DNA of 64,000 nucleotides. Origin: Brevundimonas mediterranea (GTDB lineage: Bacteria; Pseudomonadota; Alphaproteobacteria; Caulobacterales; Caulobacteraceae). This document shows positions 8,658 through 17,834 of this stretch, one piece after another (the stretch's first letter is position 1; the number at the start of each line of letters is the position of its first letter). The notes beneath the pieces were generated by a model. The model was not told where the DNA came from and ran no database searches. It worked only from the letters and a program-made list of their open reading frames with translations. The position numbers and the translations under genes were made by a program. The stretch covers positions 1,550,001 through 1,614,000 of the forward strand of contig NZ_CP048751.1 in the NCBI RefSeq assembly GCF_011064825.1, given 5' to 3'.

Positions 8658-9137
8658 TCAGCCGACGGCTGTGATCTCTACCGACTGTCCCGCCACCACG
8701 GCCTCGTCCCCGATCCGCTTGCCCAGCAGGGCGCGGGCCAGCGGCGAGACATGGCTGACCGAGCCCTTGGCCGGATCCGCCTCGTCCTCGCCGACGATCC
8801 GCCAGGTCTGGGTCCGGCCGTCCTCGCGTTCGATGGAGACTGAACCGCCGAAGCGCACTCCGCCGTCGTCTGCGGTGGGCTCCTGCAGTTGGGCGGAGGC
8901 GCGGCGGGCGGACCAGTAGCGCAGGTCCCGCGTCGCGCGCGCCATGGCGGTGCGGTCGCTTTCGATCGAGCCCTTCACCTGGGCGGCGGTATAGGCGGCG
9001 CGGGCGGCGGCCAGTTCGGCTTCGATCAGGGCCAGGCCTTCGGGCGTGACCAGATTGGGGTGGGGTGAGATCGGCCGGTCCGCCAGGTCGGCGGCGGTGG
9101 CTTCCAGATCTTCTTCTCGGGTGAATGCAACGCTCAT
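8658..9137 (-). CDS. GreA/GreB-family transcript cleavage factor-like protein
   Basis: The 159-residue protein has the two Gre parts. There is an N-terminal helical hairpin with TPEGLALIEAELAAARAAY and a C-terminal FKBP-like domain with VSHVSPLARALLGKRIGDEAV, matching the S-P-[LI]-[AG]-x-A-L-[LM]-G block of GreA/GreB. Such factors bind in the RNA polymerase secondary channel and stimulate RNA cleavage. The tip acidic pair is not obvious, so it may be a GreA-like modulator (Rnk/Gfh-type) rather than a true cleavage factor. The frame continues far upstream as an artefact; the ATG at 9137 matches the domain start. Confidence 0.78.
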   Translation of the reverse strand: MSVAFTREEDLEATAADLADRPISPHPNLVTPEGLALIEAELAAARAAYTAAQVKGSIESDRTAMARATRDLRYWSARRASAQLQEPTADDGGVRFGGSVSIEREDGRTQTWRIVGEDEADPAKGSVSHVSPLARALLGKRIGDEAVVAGQSVEITAVG

Positions 9138-9200
9138 GGTTCGGAACATAGCGACGCCGGTCCCTATAGCCAGCGTCGCCGCGAGCGGGCAAAGCGGGGG

Positions 9201-10415
9201 ATGACCCAATCCAAACGTGAAGTCCATGTCATCGGCGCCGGCCCCGCAGGACTGATGGCGGCTGAACGCCTCGCCCAGGCGGGTCTGAGCGTCGTGGTTC
9301 ACGAGCGGATGCCGTCCGTCGCGCGCAAATTCTTGATGGCCGGTCGCGGCGGACTGAATCTGACCCATTCGGAGCCGCTGGATCGGTTCCTGACCCGCTA
9401 TGGCTCGGCCCAGGCGCCGGTCGCGCGCTGGATCGACGCCTTCACGCCCGCCGACCTCACCGCCTGGGTCGAGGGCTTGGGCCAGCCGACCTTCATCGGG
9501 TCCAGCGGGCGGGTGTTTCCCCGCGCAATGAAGACCTCGCCCCTGCTGCGGGCCTGGTTGGCGCGACTGGGTGATCTGGGCGTCGAGATCCGCATCCGGT
9601 CGCGTTGGGTCGGCTGGCGCGACGGGGCCCTGGCGTTCGAGACGCCGGACGGAGAGCGGCTGGAACGGCCGGACGCCGTGGTCCTGGCCCTGGGCGGCGC
9701 CAGCTGGCCGCGCCTGGGTTCGGACGGCGCGTGGAAGCCCTGGCTTGAGGCCGGCGGGGTCGCCGTCGCGCCCTTCCGCCCCGCCAATGTCGGCTTCGAT
9801 TTCGCCTGGTCCTCCCTGTTCCGCGACCGGTTCGCCGGTCAGCCGCTGAAGGGCGTCGCTGTGACGCATGGGAGCAGGACAGCGCGCGGCGAGGCCATGA
9901 TCGCCCGCTACGGCCTCGAAGGCGGCGCTGTCTACGCCCTGTCGGCCGCGCTGCGGGCGTCAATAGAGGCGGACGGGCGGGCGGATGTCCACATCGATCT
10001 GAAGCCGGACGTCGCGGTCGGAAAACTGACCGACCGGCTGTCGAAACCCCGGGGCAAGGCCAGCCTGTCCAACCATCTGCGCAAGGTGGTGGGGCTTGAG
10101 CCGGTCGCCGTCGCCCTGCTGTATGAAGCCGGCCCTCTGCCGGTTTCCCCCCGAGCCCTGGCCGAACGGATCAAGGCCATGCCCCTGACCTTGACCGGCG
10201 TACAGGGTTTGGAGCGCGCGATTTCCTCCGCCGGCGGGGTGGCGCTGGACGGGGTGGACGAACGGCTGATGCTGGTCGCGCGACCGGGCGTTTTCGTCGC
10301 CGGCGAGATGCTGGACTGGGAGGCCCCGACCGGCGGCTATCTGCTCCAGGCCAGCTTCGCCTCGGGCGCCCAGGCGGCGCGCGGCCTTGTCGATTGGCTC
10401 GACAGCCGGGGCTGA
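9201..10415 (+). CDS. HI0933-like FAD-dependent flavoprotein (TIGR03862-type)
   Basis: A 404-residue flavoprotein. The N-terminal dinucleotide-binding fold reads VIGAGPAGLMAAERLAQAG, followed by the family block RKFLMAGRGGLNLTHSEP and a C-terminal MLDWEAPTGGYLLQASFASG motif that closes the FAD site. The LDWEAPTGGY variant distinguishes the TIGR03862 branch from YhiN/BaiN, which has EAVDVTGWLGGYNFQ (such a protein is partly present at the right end of this window). The reaction is unknown. Purine-rich GCGGGGG precedes the ATG. It is divergent from the Gre-like gene. Confidence 0.87.
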   Translation: MTQSKREVHVIGAGPAGLMAAERLAQAGLSVVVHERMPSVARKFLMAGRGGLNLTHSEPLDRFLTRYGSAQAPVARWIDAFTPADLTAWVEGLGQPTFIGSSGRVFPRAMKTSPLLRAWLARLGDLGVEIRIRSRWVGWRDGALAFETPDGERLERPDAVVLALGGASWPRLGSDGAWKPWLEAGGVAVAPFRPANVGFDFAWSSLFRDRFAGQPLKGVAVTHGSRTARGEAMIARYGLEGGAVYALSAALRASIEADGRADVHIDLKPDVAVGKLTDRLSKPRGKASLSNHLRKVVGLEPVAVALLYEAGPLPVSPRALAERIKAMPLTLTGVQGLERAISSAGGVALDGVDERLMLVARPGVFVAGEMLDWEAPTGGYLLQASFASGAQAARGLVDWLDSRG

Positions 10416-10453
10416 GAGGGGCAGGGTCGAGGGCTCGCCGTTAGGAGTTCCCA

Positions 10454-12103
10454 ATGCGCCACGCCCTGCCCGCCGTTTCCGCCCTCGCCCTGATGATGGC
10501 CTGTTCTTCGGCCCAGGCCGGTGACGCCGCCGCGCCCGACATCGACGCCGCCCGGATGAACGAGGCGGTGCGGGTGCTGGCCTCGGACGAATTCGAAGGC
10601 CGCGCCCCCGCGTCGCCGGGTGAGGAGAAGACCGTCGCCTGGCTGGTCGAACAATTCCGCGCCGCCGGCGCCGAGGGCGGCGGCTCGGACGGGTCCTTCG
10701 TCCAGATCGCCCATCTGTCGCGCACGCGCCAGGACGGCCCCGCGACCGTCGCCGCCCAGGTCGGCGGCCGTACGATCGCACTGGAGCGGGGGCCGGACGT
10801 CCTGGTCTCCAGCGACCGTCCCACCGACCATATCGCCGTGACCGACGCCCCCGTCGTCTTCGTCGGCTATGGCGCCACTGCGCCCGAGCGCCAGTGGGAT
10901 GATTTCAAGGACGTGGACGTGCGGGGCAAGGTCCTCATCGTCCTGGTCAATGATCCGGATTTCGAAGCCCCGGCGGGGGATCCGGTGGCCGGCAAGTTCG
11001 ACGACAAGGCCATGACCTTCTACGGCCGCTGGACCTATAAATTCCTCGAGGCCGGCCGTCGCGGCGCGGCGGGCGTGCTGGTGGTGCATGAGACGGCCGG
11101 CGCCGGCTATGGCTGGTCGGTGCTGCAGAACTCATCGGCCGCGCCTAAGTTCGACATTGTCCGCGCCGACCCGAACGCCGAGCGCGCCCCCTTCCAGGGT
11201 TGGATCCAGCGGGCCAAGGCCGAGGAACTGTTCACCGCCGCGGGCCTGGACTTCGAAGCCTTGAAGGCGGGCGCCCGCAGCGCGGACTTCAAACCTGTCG
11301 TCCTGCCGGGGATGACGATGAGCGTCGATTTCGGACAGATCGCCGACCGGGTGGAGACCAGGAACGTCATCGCCCGCATACCCGGCTCCGAACGACCCAA
11401 CGAGACCGTCATGTACGGCGCCCACTGGGACGGTTACGGCGTGGGCACGCCCGACGCCTCGGGCGACACGATCTATAATGCGGCGGTGGACAATGCGACC
11501 GGGGTGGCGGCCCTGCTGGAGCTGGCCCACGCCTTCGCGGACGCGCCGCGTCCGAAACGTTCGGTGGTCTTCGCCGCCTGGTCGGGCGAGGAGGCGGGCT
11601 TGCTGGGTTCGACCTATTACGCCGCCAATCCGGTCTGGCCGCTGGAGACGACCGTGGCCAACATCAATGTCGACAGCCTGCTGCCGGGAACGGAGATCGA
11701 CCCCAATGTCGTCGTCATCGGCAAGGGCAAGAACCAGCTGGACGAGGTTTTGGCCCGCCATGCGACCGCGACCGGCCGCACCCTGATCGCCGATCCCGCG
11801 CCCCAGGCCGGCGCCTTCTATCGCTCGGACCACTTCCCCCTGGCCCTGAAGGGCGTGCCGGCCCTGTTCCCGGCCGCCGGCTTCACCGGCGCCAGCGCCG
11901 CCAGCCGCGACTATGTCCAGAACCGCTATCACCAGCCGTCGGACGCATGGGATGCGACCTGGCGCATGGACGCCGCCGCTGCGGACGTGGCCCTGATCTA
12001 CGCCGTCGGCCGCGACCTGGCCCAGTCCGACGTCTGGCCCGAATGGAACCCCGGCGCCGAGTTCGGCCCTGCGCGGGCTCAGTCCAAGGCTCTGCGGCCC
12101 TAA
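10454..12103 (+). CDS. Secreted M28-family zinc peptidase
   Basis: The 549-residue protein begins with a signal peptide (MRHALPAVSALALMMACSSAQA); either lipobox-like LMMAC or AQA cleavage is possible. A PA-type insert lies around residues 130-250. The M28 catalytic core has GAHWDGYG, a D in YNAAVDNATGVAALLELA, WSGEEAGLLGS with the catalytic and metal-binding Glu pair, and a later H in SDHFPLA. M28 members are aminopeptidases or carboxypeptidases of the periplasm or outer surface, and the substrate cannot be told. AGGAG lies at proper distance before the ATG. It converges on divL, overlapping it by four bases. Confidence 0.92.
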   Translation: MRHALPAVSALALMMACSSAQAGDAAAPDIDAARMNEAVRVLASDEFEGRAPASPGEEKTVAWLVEQFRAAGAEGGGSDGSFVQIAHLSRTRQDGPATVAAQVGGRTIALERGPDVLVSSDRPTDHIAVTDAPVVFVGYGATAPERQWDDFKDVDVRGKVLIVLVNDPDFEAPAGDPVAGKFDDKAMTFYGRWTYKFLEAGRRGAAGVLVVHETAGAGYGWSVLQNSSAAPKFDIVRADPNAERAPFQGWIQRAKAEELFTAAGLDFEALKAGARSADFKPVVLPGMTMSVDFGQIADRVETRNVIARIPGSERPNETVMYGAHWDGYGVGTPDASGDTIYNAAVDNATGVAALLELAHAFADAPRPKRSVVFAAWSGEEAGLLGSTYYAANPVWPLETTVANINVDSLLPGTEIDPNVVVIGKGKNQLDEVLARHATATGRTLIADPAPQAGAFYRSDHFPLALKGVPALFPAAGFTGASAASRDYVQNRYHQPSDAWDATWRMDAAAADVALIYAVGRDLAQSDVWPEWNPGAEFGPARAQSKALRP

Positions 12104-14448
12104 GAGGCCGCCGTCTGGAAGGAGGGCACGACGAGCTGCAGCTCGGGCGCGGCGGCGCTGGTCGCGGCGCCCAGCGGCAGGTGCAGGATGAAGGCGGCGC
12201 CCTTGCCCGGCTCGCTCTCGACCTCGGCCCAGCCGCCGTGCAGCTCGACCAGGGCCTTGACCAGGGCCAGGCCGACGCCGGGGCCGCCGCGCTCGCGCCG
12301 CACGAACCGGTCGAAGACGTGGGCCTGCAGGTGATAGGGGATGCCGCGTCCCGAATCCGACACGGTCACCCGCATTTCCGACGGGGCCATCTCGGCCGAC
12401 AGGGTCACGGCGCCGCCTTCGGACACGGCGCGGGCGGCGTTCTCCAGCAGGTGGTTCAGGGCCTGGCCGATACGGTGGTCGTCCGCGCGGATCGGCTTCA
12501 GACCAGGCGGGCAGGTCACGGTCAGGGTCGCGCCCCGGCCCTCGACCTTGGCGCGCACCCGTTCGGCGGCCTGCTCCAGCAGATCCTGAACGCGCACGTC
12601 GCCCAGCGACAGCTCCATCTCGCCGGCGTCGATCTGGGCCATGTCCAGGACGTCGTCGATGGATCGGGCCAACTGGCTGGCGGCGACGCGGATGGCGCCG
12701 GCGTGCTGGCGGCCGCGTTCCGGCAGGTCGCCCATGGTCTCGAGCAGCTCGGAATAGCCGACGATGGTCGTCAGCGGCGTGCGCAGCTCATAGGAGACGC
12801 TGCCGACGAACTCGCGTTTCAACGCCTGACTCTCGGCCAGAGCCTGTTCCCGCTGAACCAGGGCCTGTTCCAGACCGCGCCGGGCCGTGATGTCCGAGAA
12901 GGCGACCAGGGTGGCGCCGTCGGGCAGGGGACGGGTCTGCCAGGCCGCGATCCGGCCGTCGATGGTGCGGCCTTCGCCCGATATGGCGACCCGGCTTTCG
13001 GGATCGGGATCGGCGACGCGGGCCTTCAGACCCAGCCACAGGGCAGGATCGGGCAGGACGGCCTTGCACAGTTCGGCCAGGGCGTCGAAGTCGGTCGAGC
13101 CGGCGATCTGTTCCGCCGACAGTTTCCAGAAGGTCTCGAACGCCTCGTTGTGCAACCGCAGCCGTCCGTCCGAACCGAACACCGCGACGGCGTCGTTCAG
13201 CTTGTCCAGGGTCGCCGTCTGGACCTGAATCTGGGCGTTGAACCGGCTTCTCAGGTTCAGTTCGTCGGTGATGTCCGAGAAGATCAGCAATATGCCGCCC
13301 AGCGGATGGGGCTGGCGCACGACCCGCAGGGTGCGGCCGTCCGGAAGCGACCAGCTGTCGTCGGGCGAGGCCTGGGACGCGCCATAGAATTCCAGCTCGC
13401 GCGCCTTCCAGCCCGCATAGTCCATGACCTCGGGCAGGCGGCGGCGCTGACGCAGCCGATCCAGCAGTTCGGCGTGGGTCGGGCGTTCATCCAGCCAGGC
13501 GGGGTCGATGTCGAACAGGGTCTGGAAGGCGGTGTTGTGGAAAGCCAGCCGCTTGGATGGGCCGAAGATGGCCACGGCGTCAGCCAGATGGTTCAGCGTC
13601 TCGTCATGGGCGTCGACGTGGCGACGCAGGGTGTCGCGTGTCTCCTCCGCCTCGGTCACCTCGATGGCGAAGGCGGTGACGGCGCCGCCGCCGGCTGGTT
13701 CGGCGATGATGCGCCAGGCGCGGCGATGGCCGCCGCCGGTGGTCCAGCGGAAGCCCTCCTGGCGCACGCCCAGCCGCCCGGCTTCTGCGACCAGGGCGTC
13801 GGCGCCCCGGTCGAACGACAGGCCCTTGTTCCGCGCCGTCTCGACGCTGTCGGCGCCGATCTCGTGCAGCCAGACCCGGTTGGCCCAGGCCAGCTTGCCG
13901 GCGCCGTCCACCACCCAGGTCGGGATCGGCGAGGCGTCGCCCAGCAGGGCCAGGCCGCTCTCGGTCGCGTCGGCGCCGGTCAGCATGACGCGCGACGCCG
14001 GTGACAGTCTCAGCCAGGCGCCGCCGCCGGCCACCCGTCCCTCGATCCGCCAGGGTTCGACGTCGCCCAGTTCGATCAGACCTTCGAACGCCTTGCCGGC
14101 CGTCACCAGACCGTCGATCAGCACCACATAGGAGGTCTTCAGCCGGGTCAGCAGGGCGTGTCCCGCCGTATCGCCGCTGGCCTCGGTCAGGCGATCGATC
14201 AGTTCGGGCGGGCCGATGGGGGCGCCGCTGGCTTCGCCTTCGGGGGTCAGGGCCAGGCTGACGTCGTCGAAGGCGCGCAACATGCTGTCGTGGCGGCTGA
14301 GATCGGCGACGGCCGCCGCCCGCTCGCCCTCAGCCAGGGCCGTGGCGGCGTTCAGCCTGGCGCGCAGACGCAGAGCCCAGGCGCTGACCGCCAGGGCTAG
14401 CCCGGCTGCGCCCGCAGTGGCGACATAGGCGATGTCGGCCTCGGCCAT
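12100..14448 (-). CDS. divL: Cell-cycle histidine-kinase-like protein DivL (tyrosine in place of phospho-histidine)
   Basis: The 782-residue protein has an N-terminal membrane segment, several PAS-like regions (about residues 150-510), a DHp helix and a HATPase domain. The H-box reads GSVSYELRTPLTTIVGYSEL: residue 553 is tyrosine where kinases have histidine. This substitution, position and length match DivL of Caulobacter (Tyr550, 769 residues), an atypical kinase that controls CckA and thereby CtrA, and that binds DivK. ATP-binding boxes are present (LLENAARA, DSGRGIPYHL, GPGVGLALVKALVELHGG). The ATG at 14448 gives the expected N-terminus. The next gene is divergent. Confidence 0.93.
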   Translation of the reverse strand: MAEADIAYVATAGAAGLALAVSAWALRLRARLNAATALAEGERAAAVADLSRHDSMLRAFDDVSLALTPEGEASGAPIGPPELIDRLTEASGDTAGHALLTRLKTSYVVLIDGLVTAGKAFEGLIELGDVEPWRIEGRVAGGGAWLRLSPASRVMLTGADATESGLALLGDASPIPTWVVDGAGKLAWANRVWLHEIGADSVETARNKGLSFDRGADALVAEAGRLGVRQEGFRWTTGGGHRRAWRIIAEPAGGGAVTAFAIEVTEAEETRDTLRRHVDAHDETLNHLADAVAIFGPSKRLAFHNTAFQTLFDIDPAWLDERPTHAELLDRLRQRRRLPEVMDYAGWKARELEFYGASQASPDDSWSLPDGRTLRVVRQPHPLGGILLIFSDITDELNLRSRFNAQIQVQTATLDKLNDAVAVFGSDGRLRLHNEAFETFWKLSAEQIAGSTDFDALAELCKAVLPDPALWLGLKARVADPDPESRVAISGEGRTIDGRIAAWQTRPLPDGATLVAFSDITARRGLEQALVQREQALAESQALKREFVGSVSYELRTPLTTIVGYSELLETMGDLPERGRQHAGAIRVAASQLARSIDDVLDMAQIDAGEMELSLGDVRVQDLLEQAAERVRAKVEGRGATLTVTCPPGLKPIRADDHRIGQALNHLLENAARAVSEGGAVTLSAEMAPSEMRVTVSDSGRGIPYHLQAHVFDRFVRRERGGPGVGLALVKALVELHGGWAEVESEPGKGAAFILHLPLGAATSAAAPELQLVVPSFQTAAS

Positions 14449-14575
14449 TCTTGTCCCTGGGTCCCGCGACCTGATTCGGCGTTCACCATACCGCAAACCC
14501 GGCCAGAAAAAGTCAGTCTTCGTCGCGTCATCGCGCCCCGTTGCATGGCGGGCCCCAGACGGCGATAGCGGAGGC

Positions 14576-14986
14576 ATGACCGACGCGACCGCCGATCTCT
14601 TCGCCCCCTCCCTCGACGATTTCGCCCGACTGGCGCGCGAGGCGTTCGACGCCCTGCCGGCCGAGTTCCGGGCGGCGGCGGGCGAGGTGGTGTTCCGCAT
14701 CGACGATTTCGCCGACGAACAGACGCTGGCGGATCTGGAGATCGAGGATCCGTTCGAACTGACCGGCCTGTATCATGGCGTGGACATCGGCCGACGCGAC
14801 AGCCTGGGACCGGCGGCGGAGCCGTCGCGGGTCTTCCTGTATCGCCGTCCGATCCTGGACGAATGGTGCGAGCGCGGCGACGTCGGCCTGGCCGAACTGA
14901 TCGCCCACGTCCTGATCCACGAGATCGGCCACCATTTCGGCCTGTCCGACGACGATATCCACGCCATCGAGGATGACGCCGACTGA
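14576..14986 (+). CDS. Zincin-like metallopeptidase family protein
   Basis: A small (136-residue) protein with the zinc protease signature LIHEIGHHFGLSDDDI (HExxH plus a downstream acidic cluster), preceded by VFLYRRPILDEW. It belongs to the DUF1025/minimal zincin family found widely in alphaproteobacteria and actinobacteria. No signal peptide is seen, so it is probably cytoplasmic. A proteolytic function is inferred from the motif and no substrate is known. The ATG at 14576 follows GCGGAGGC. It is divergent from divL, which may be its functional neighbour only by chance. Confidence 0.85.
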   Translation: MTDATADLFAPSLDDFARLAREAFDALPAEFRAAAGEVVFRIDDFADEQTLADLEIEDPFELTGLYHGVDIGRRDSLGPAAEPSRVFLYRRPILDEWCERGDVGLAELIAHVLIHEIGHHFGLSDDDIHAIEDDAD

Positions 14987-14990
14987 AGCC

Positions 14991-15686
14991 TTATTTCGTG
15001 GCCGGGTAGGGGGTCGTCACCGCCCCCGAGATCATGCCGGGGATGGCCTCGCCCAGACCCAGCAGGATGAACTGGATCGCCAGGGCGCACAGGATCAGGC
15101 CCAGGACGCGCACGATGATGGCCATGCCCACCTCGCCCAACAGGCGGCTGAGCGATCCGGTCATGGCGAAACAGACGAAGGAGACGGCGCAGGCGGCCGC
15201 GATGGCGACCAGCGATCCCATGGTTCCGGCATAACCCAGCTTGGCCGCCTCGCCCGCCTGGATGATGACCGCCGAAATGGCGCCGGGGCCGATCATCAAC
15301 GGTATGGCGAAGGGCACGACCAGGCGCTGGAACCGGCGACGGGCGTAGCCGCGCACATCCTGGCTGTCGGCGATGGCGTCCTTGTCCGCGAACAGGGCCA
15401 GGAAGTCGCCGCGCGCCATGTCCAGGCCGAGGAGCAGCAGCAATATGCCCCCCGCGATCCGGAAGGCCGCCAGCGAAATGCCGAAGAACTGCAGCAGGCC
15501 CAGGCCGGTGAACAGGAAGAAGGCCAGGAAGACGGCGGCGAAGGTGCAGATCAGGGCCGAGACCGAAATCCGCTGGCGCAGCGTCGCCCCGGCCGTGGCG
15601 GCGGCGAAGATCGGCAGATTGCCGATGGGATCCAGCAGGGCGAACAGGGTCACGAACAGGTTGACACCCAGATCGACCGCGTTCAT
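14991..15686 (-). CDS. MarC-family integral membrane protein
   Basis: A 231-residue membrane protein with six hydrophobic segments. The MarC signatures are LFALLDPIGNLPIF in the first helix and VPFAIPLMIGPGAISAVI in the middle. MarC was once tied to multiple antibiotic resistance, but that role is not supported for the E. coli protein and the transported substrate is unknown. The ATG at 15686 is used because the upstream frame is hydrophilic and unlike the family. It converges with the metallopeptidase gene four bases away. Confidence 0.9.
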   Translation of the reverse strand: MNAVDLGVNLFVTLFALLDPIGNLPIFAAATAGATLRQRISVSALICTFAAVFLAFFLFTGLGLLQFFGISLAAFRIAGGILLLLLGLDMARGDFLALFADKDAIADSQDVRGYARRRFQRLVVPFAIPLMIGPGAISAVIIQAGEAAKLGYAGTMGSLVAIAAACAVSFVCFAMTGSLSRLLGEVGMAIIVRVLGLILCALAIQFILLGLGEAIPGMISGAVTTPYPATK

Positions 15687-15774
15687 CGCCTCGCCTCGCT
15701 CTTGAAATTCAACACGCCGGCCGCGCCGACGCACCCCTTGCGTCCTCGCATAGCCGCTCAGCGCGAGTCCGTCG

Positions 15775-16506
15775 ATGACCCAGACCGAAACCTTGGCCCC
15801 CAATCGCGGTCCAGACGAACGGATCATCTGCGCCCTGGACGTCCCGACCATCGCCGAGGCGGCCGCCCTGGTCGCGCGGGTCCAGGACGCGGTGGGCTTT
15901 TACAAGATCGGGCTGCAGCTGTTCGCGGCGGGCGGCATGGACCTGGCGCGTGACCTGAAGACCGAGGGACGCAAGGTCTTTCTGGACTGGAAGCTGCACG
16001 ACATCGGCGCCACGGTCGAGAAGGCGGCGGCCAATCTGGCGGACGCCGGCTGCGACCTGCTGACCGTTCACGCCCGGCCCCAGGTGATGGCGGCGGCGGC
16101 GCGCGGCGTGGCGGGATCGGGCTTGAAGGTGCTGGGGGTCACGGTCCTGACCAGTCTGACGGCCGAGGATCTGGCCGCCGACGATCACAGCCTGTCGCCG
16201 GCCGACCTGGTCGAGCGCCGGGTCCGACAGGCGCTGGAGGCGGGGATCGATGGCGTCGTCTCCAGCCCTCATGAGGCGGCGCGCGTGCGCGAGATCGCGG
16301 TCGAGGCCGGCCGTCCGGACTTTTTGATCGTGACCCCAGGGGTCCGGCCCGCGGGCTCGGCCCTGGACGATCAGGCCCGGGCCGCGACGCCCGAAGCGGC
16401 GCTCCAGGCCGGCGCGACCCATCTGGTGATCGGCCGCCCGATCACGGCGGCGGCCGATCCCCGGGCCGCCGCCCTGGCGGTCGCCGAAAGCATCGCCCTG
16501 ATCTGA
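15775..16506 (+). CDS. pyrF: Orotidine 5'-phosphate decarboxylase
   Basis: The 243-residue TIM-barrel enzyme has the active-site block VFLDWKLHDIGATVEKA (Asp-x-Lys-x-x-Asp) at about residue 65, IICALDVPT at the N-terminus, and the phosphate-binding VTPGVRP and HLVIGRPIT near the C-terminus. It catalyses the last step of UMP synthesis. Length matches the short bacterial group. Its stop abuts the stop of the convergent secreted-protein gene. Confidence 0.96.
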   Translation: MTQTETLAPNRGPDERIICALDVPTIAEAAALVARVQDAVGFYKIGLQLFAAGGMDLARDLKTEGRKVFLDWKLHDIGATVEKAAANLADAGCDLLTVHARPQVMAAAARGVAGSGLKVLGVTVLTSLTAEDLAADDHSLSPADLVERRVRQALEAGIDGVVSSPHEAARVREIAVEAGRPDFLIVTPGVRPAGSALDDQARAATPEAALQAGATHLVIGRPITAAADPRAAALAVAESIALI

Positions 16507-17418
16507 TCAGCCGCGCTCGCCCGGCTCTTGGGCGTAATGCTGGCGCGGCGGGGCTTGCGGCGCGACATAGCCGGGGGGCGGCAGGTCGCCGTAATAGTCC
16601 TGGACGGGCGGCGGCGCGTGGACTTCGGGCGGCGCGACATGGATCTGGGCCGGGGCGATTTCGACCGGCGGCGCCTGCACATAGACGGGCGGCTGTTCGA
16701 TATAGACCGGCGGGCCGGTCACGATCTCGGGCGGCGCGATGTTCACCTGAGAGGGGGCGACATAGATCCGCTGCGGCGCGACATAGACGGGCGGACCCTG
16801 AACCTGGATCGGAGCCTGCACATAGGCGCGCTGCTGCTCGTAATAGCCGCCTTGTTCGTAGCCGCGCTGCTCATAGTGTTCGTACCGCTCCTGATAACGG
16901 CCTTCGTACCGGTCTTCGCGATGGGCAGGGCGCGGGGCGGGGCGGCAGTCGCAATCGACCGGGCGTTGCGGCTGATAAGGGCGCCAGCCGATATAGTCGC
17001 GCCCGAAGCCATAGGTGGGATAGCCGACCGGGGCGCTGACCGGGGCCGGGCCGACGAAGTTCACGGGCGGGCCGGGAATATAGCCGCCCGAATATCCGCC
17101 GTCGGCGTAACCGCCCCCGCCGACATAGGTCACGCCGCCGCCGCCGCCGCGGCTGAAGCTGGACGAATGGGAATAGGCGCGGGCGTTGACGGCGGAATAG
17201 GAAGCGGCGCCGGCATGGGCCGAGGCGTTGGCCCCGGCATTCACGTTCACATTGACGTTGCTGTTGTGGCCGCCGCCGTAATGACCCCCGCCCCCGTGTC
17301 CGCCGCCGCAGCTTCCACAGCCGCCGCCATGGCCGCCGGACGGTCCACCGGCGAGGGCGGGAGCGGCGAAAAGCAGAAGGGCCGCCGACGCGGCCGCGAT
17401 CGTGGACTGTATCGTCAC
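16507..17418 (-). CDS. Secreted low-complexity protein: Gly/His/Cys-rich head, Pro/Val repeat tail
   Basis: Not recognised as a named family. A signal peptide (TIQSTIAAASAALLLFAAPALAG) is followed by a Gly/His-rich head with two nearby cysteines (GGGCGSCGGGHGGGGH) and a run of alternating N and V. The centre is rich in Arg, Tyr and Glu. The last 110 residues carry about nine loose repeats of ten residues around P-P-x-[VI]-x-V-A-P. The head could bind metal and the tail may span or decorate the cell wall; both are inference. GTG at 17418 is chosen because AGAGGAG lies eight bases upstream. Confidence 0.7.
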   Translation of the reverse strand: MTIQSTIAAASAALLLFAAPALAGGPSGGHGGGCGSCGGGHGGGGHYGGGHNSNVNVNVNAGANASAHAGAASYSAVNARAYSHSSSFSRGGGGGVTYVGGGGYADGGYSGGYIPGPPVNFVGPAPVSAPVGYPTYGFGRDYIGWRPYQPQRPVDCDCRPAPRPAHREDRYEGRYQERYEHYEQRGYEQGGYYEQQRAYVQAPIQVQGPPVYVAPQRIYVAPSQVNIAPPEIVTGPPVYIEQPPVYVQAPPVEIAPAQIHVAPPEVHAPPPVQDYYGDLPPPGYVAPQAPPRQHYAQEPGERG

Positions 17419-17482
17419 GGGACAGACTCCTCTGAATTGTCTCCGTTCAGGCAAGTCCCGCGCCCCGCGAAATTGCGCCGCG

Positions 17483-17740
17483 TCAGAAGTCGATGGCCAG
17501 GCCCTTCTTCTCCCAATCGCCGTAACGGGTGGGTTCGGGACCGCTCGGCCCGCCGTGTTCCGGATCGGTCTGGGCGACCTGTTCGGCCGCGCGACGATCA
17601 GCCGCTTCCAGCAGGGCGCGGCGCGCGACGTCGCTTAGCGGCTTCTCCGGCGTCGCATGGGGGATTTCGGCGTTGAAAACAGGCGCGTTTTCATTGTCGG
17701 GCGAGGGGGCGGCCCCCTCGGGGGTGGGATGTTCGGTCAC
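17483..17740 (-). CDS. DUF1674 protein, SDHAF4-like succinate dehydrogenase assembly factor
   Basis: The 85-residue protein ends in the DUF1674 signature RYGDWEKKGLAIDF with a preceding GGPSGPEPT. This motif defines the SDHAF4/Sdh8 family. In mitochondria, members bind flavinylated SdhA and help assemble complex II; the bacterial role is inferred by homology. GTG at 17740 is preferred because AAGGGAG sits seven bases before it. An in-frame ATG at 17770 would add ten basic residues and has a poor binding site. No sdh genes are in this window. Confidence 0.85.
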   Translation of the reverse strand: MTEHPTPEGAAPSPDNENAPVFNAEIPHATPEKPLSDVARRALLEAADRRAAEQVAQTDPEHGGPSGPEPTRYGDWEKKGLAIDF

Positions 17741-17834
17741 AGGTCGGCTCCCTTGAGGGCGGCGTCTCATGGCCTCAAATAGTCGATTGAAGCCGCGACG
17801 CCAGAAAAACCGGATGATCGCGGATGGAACGACG

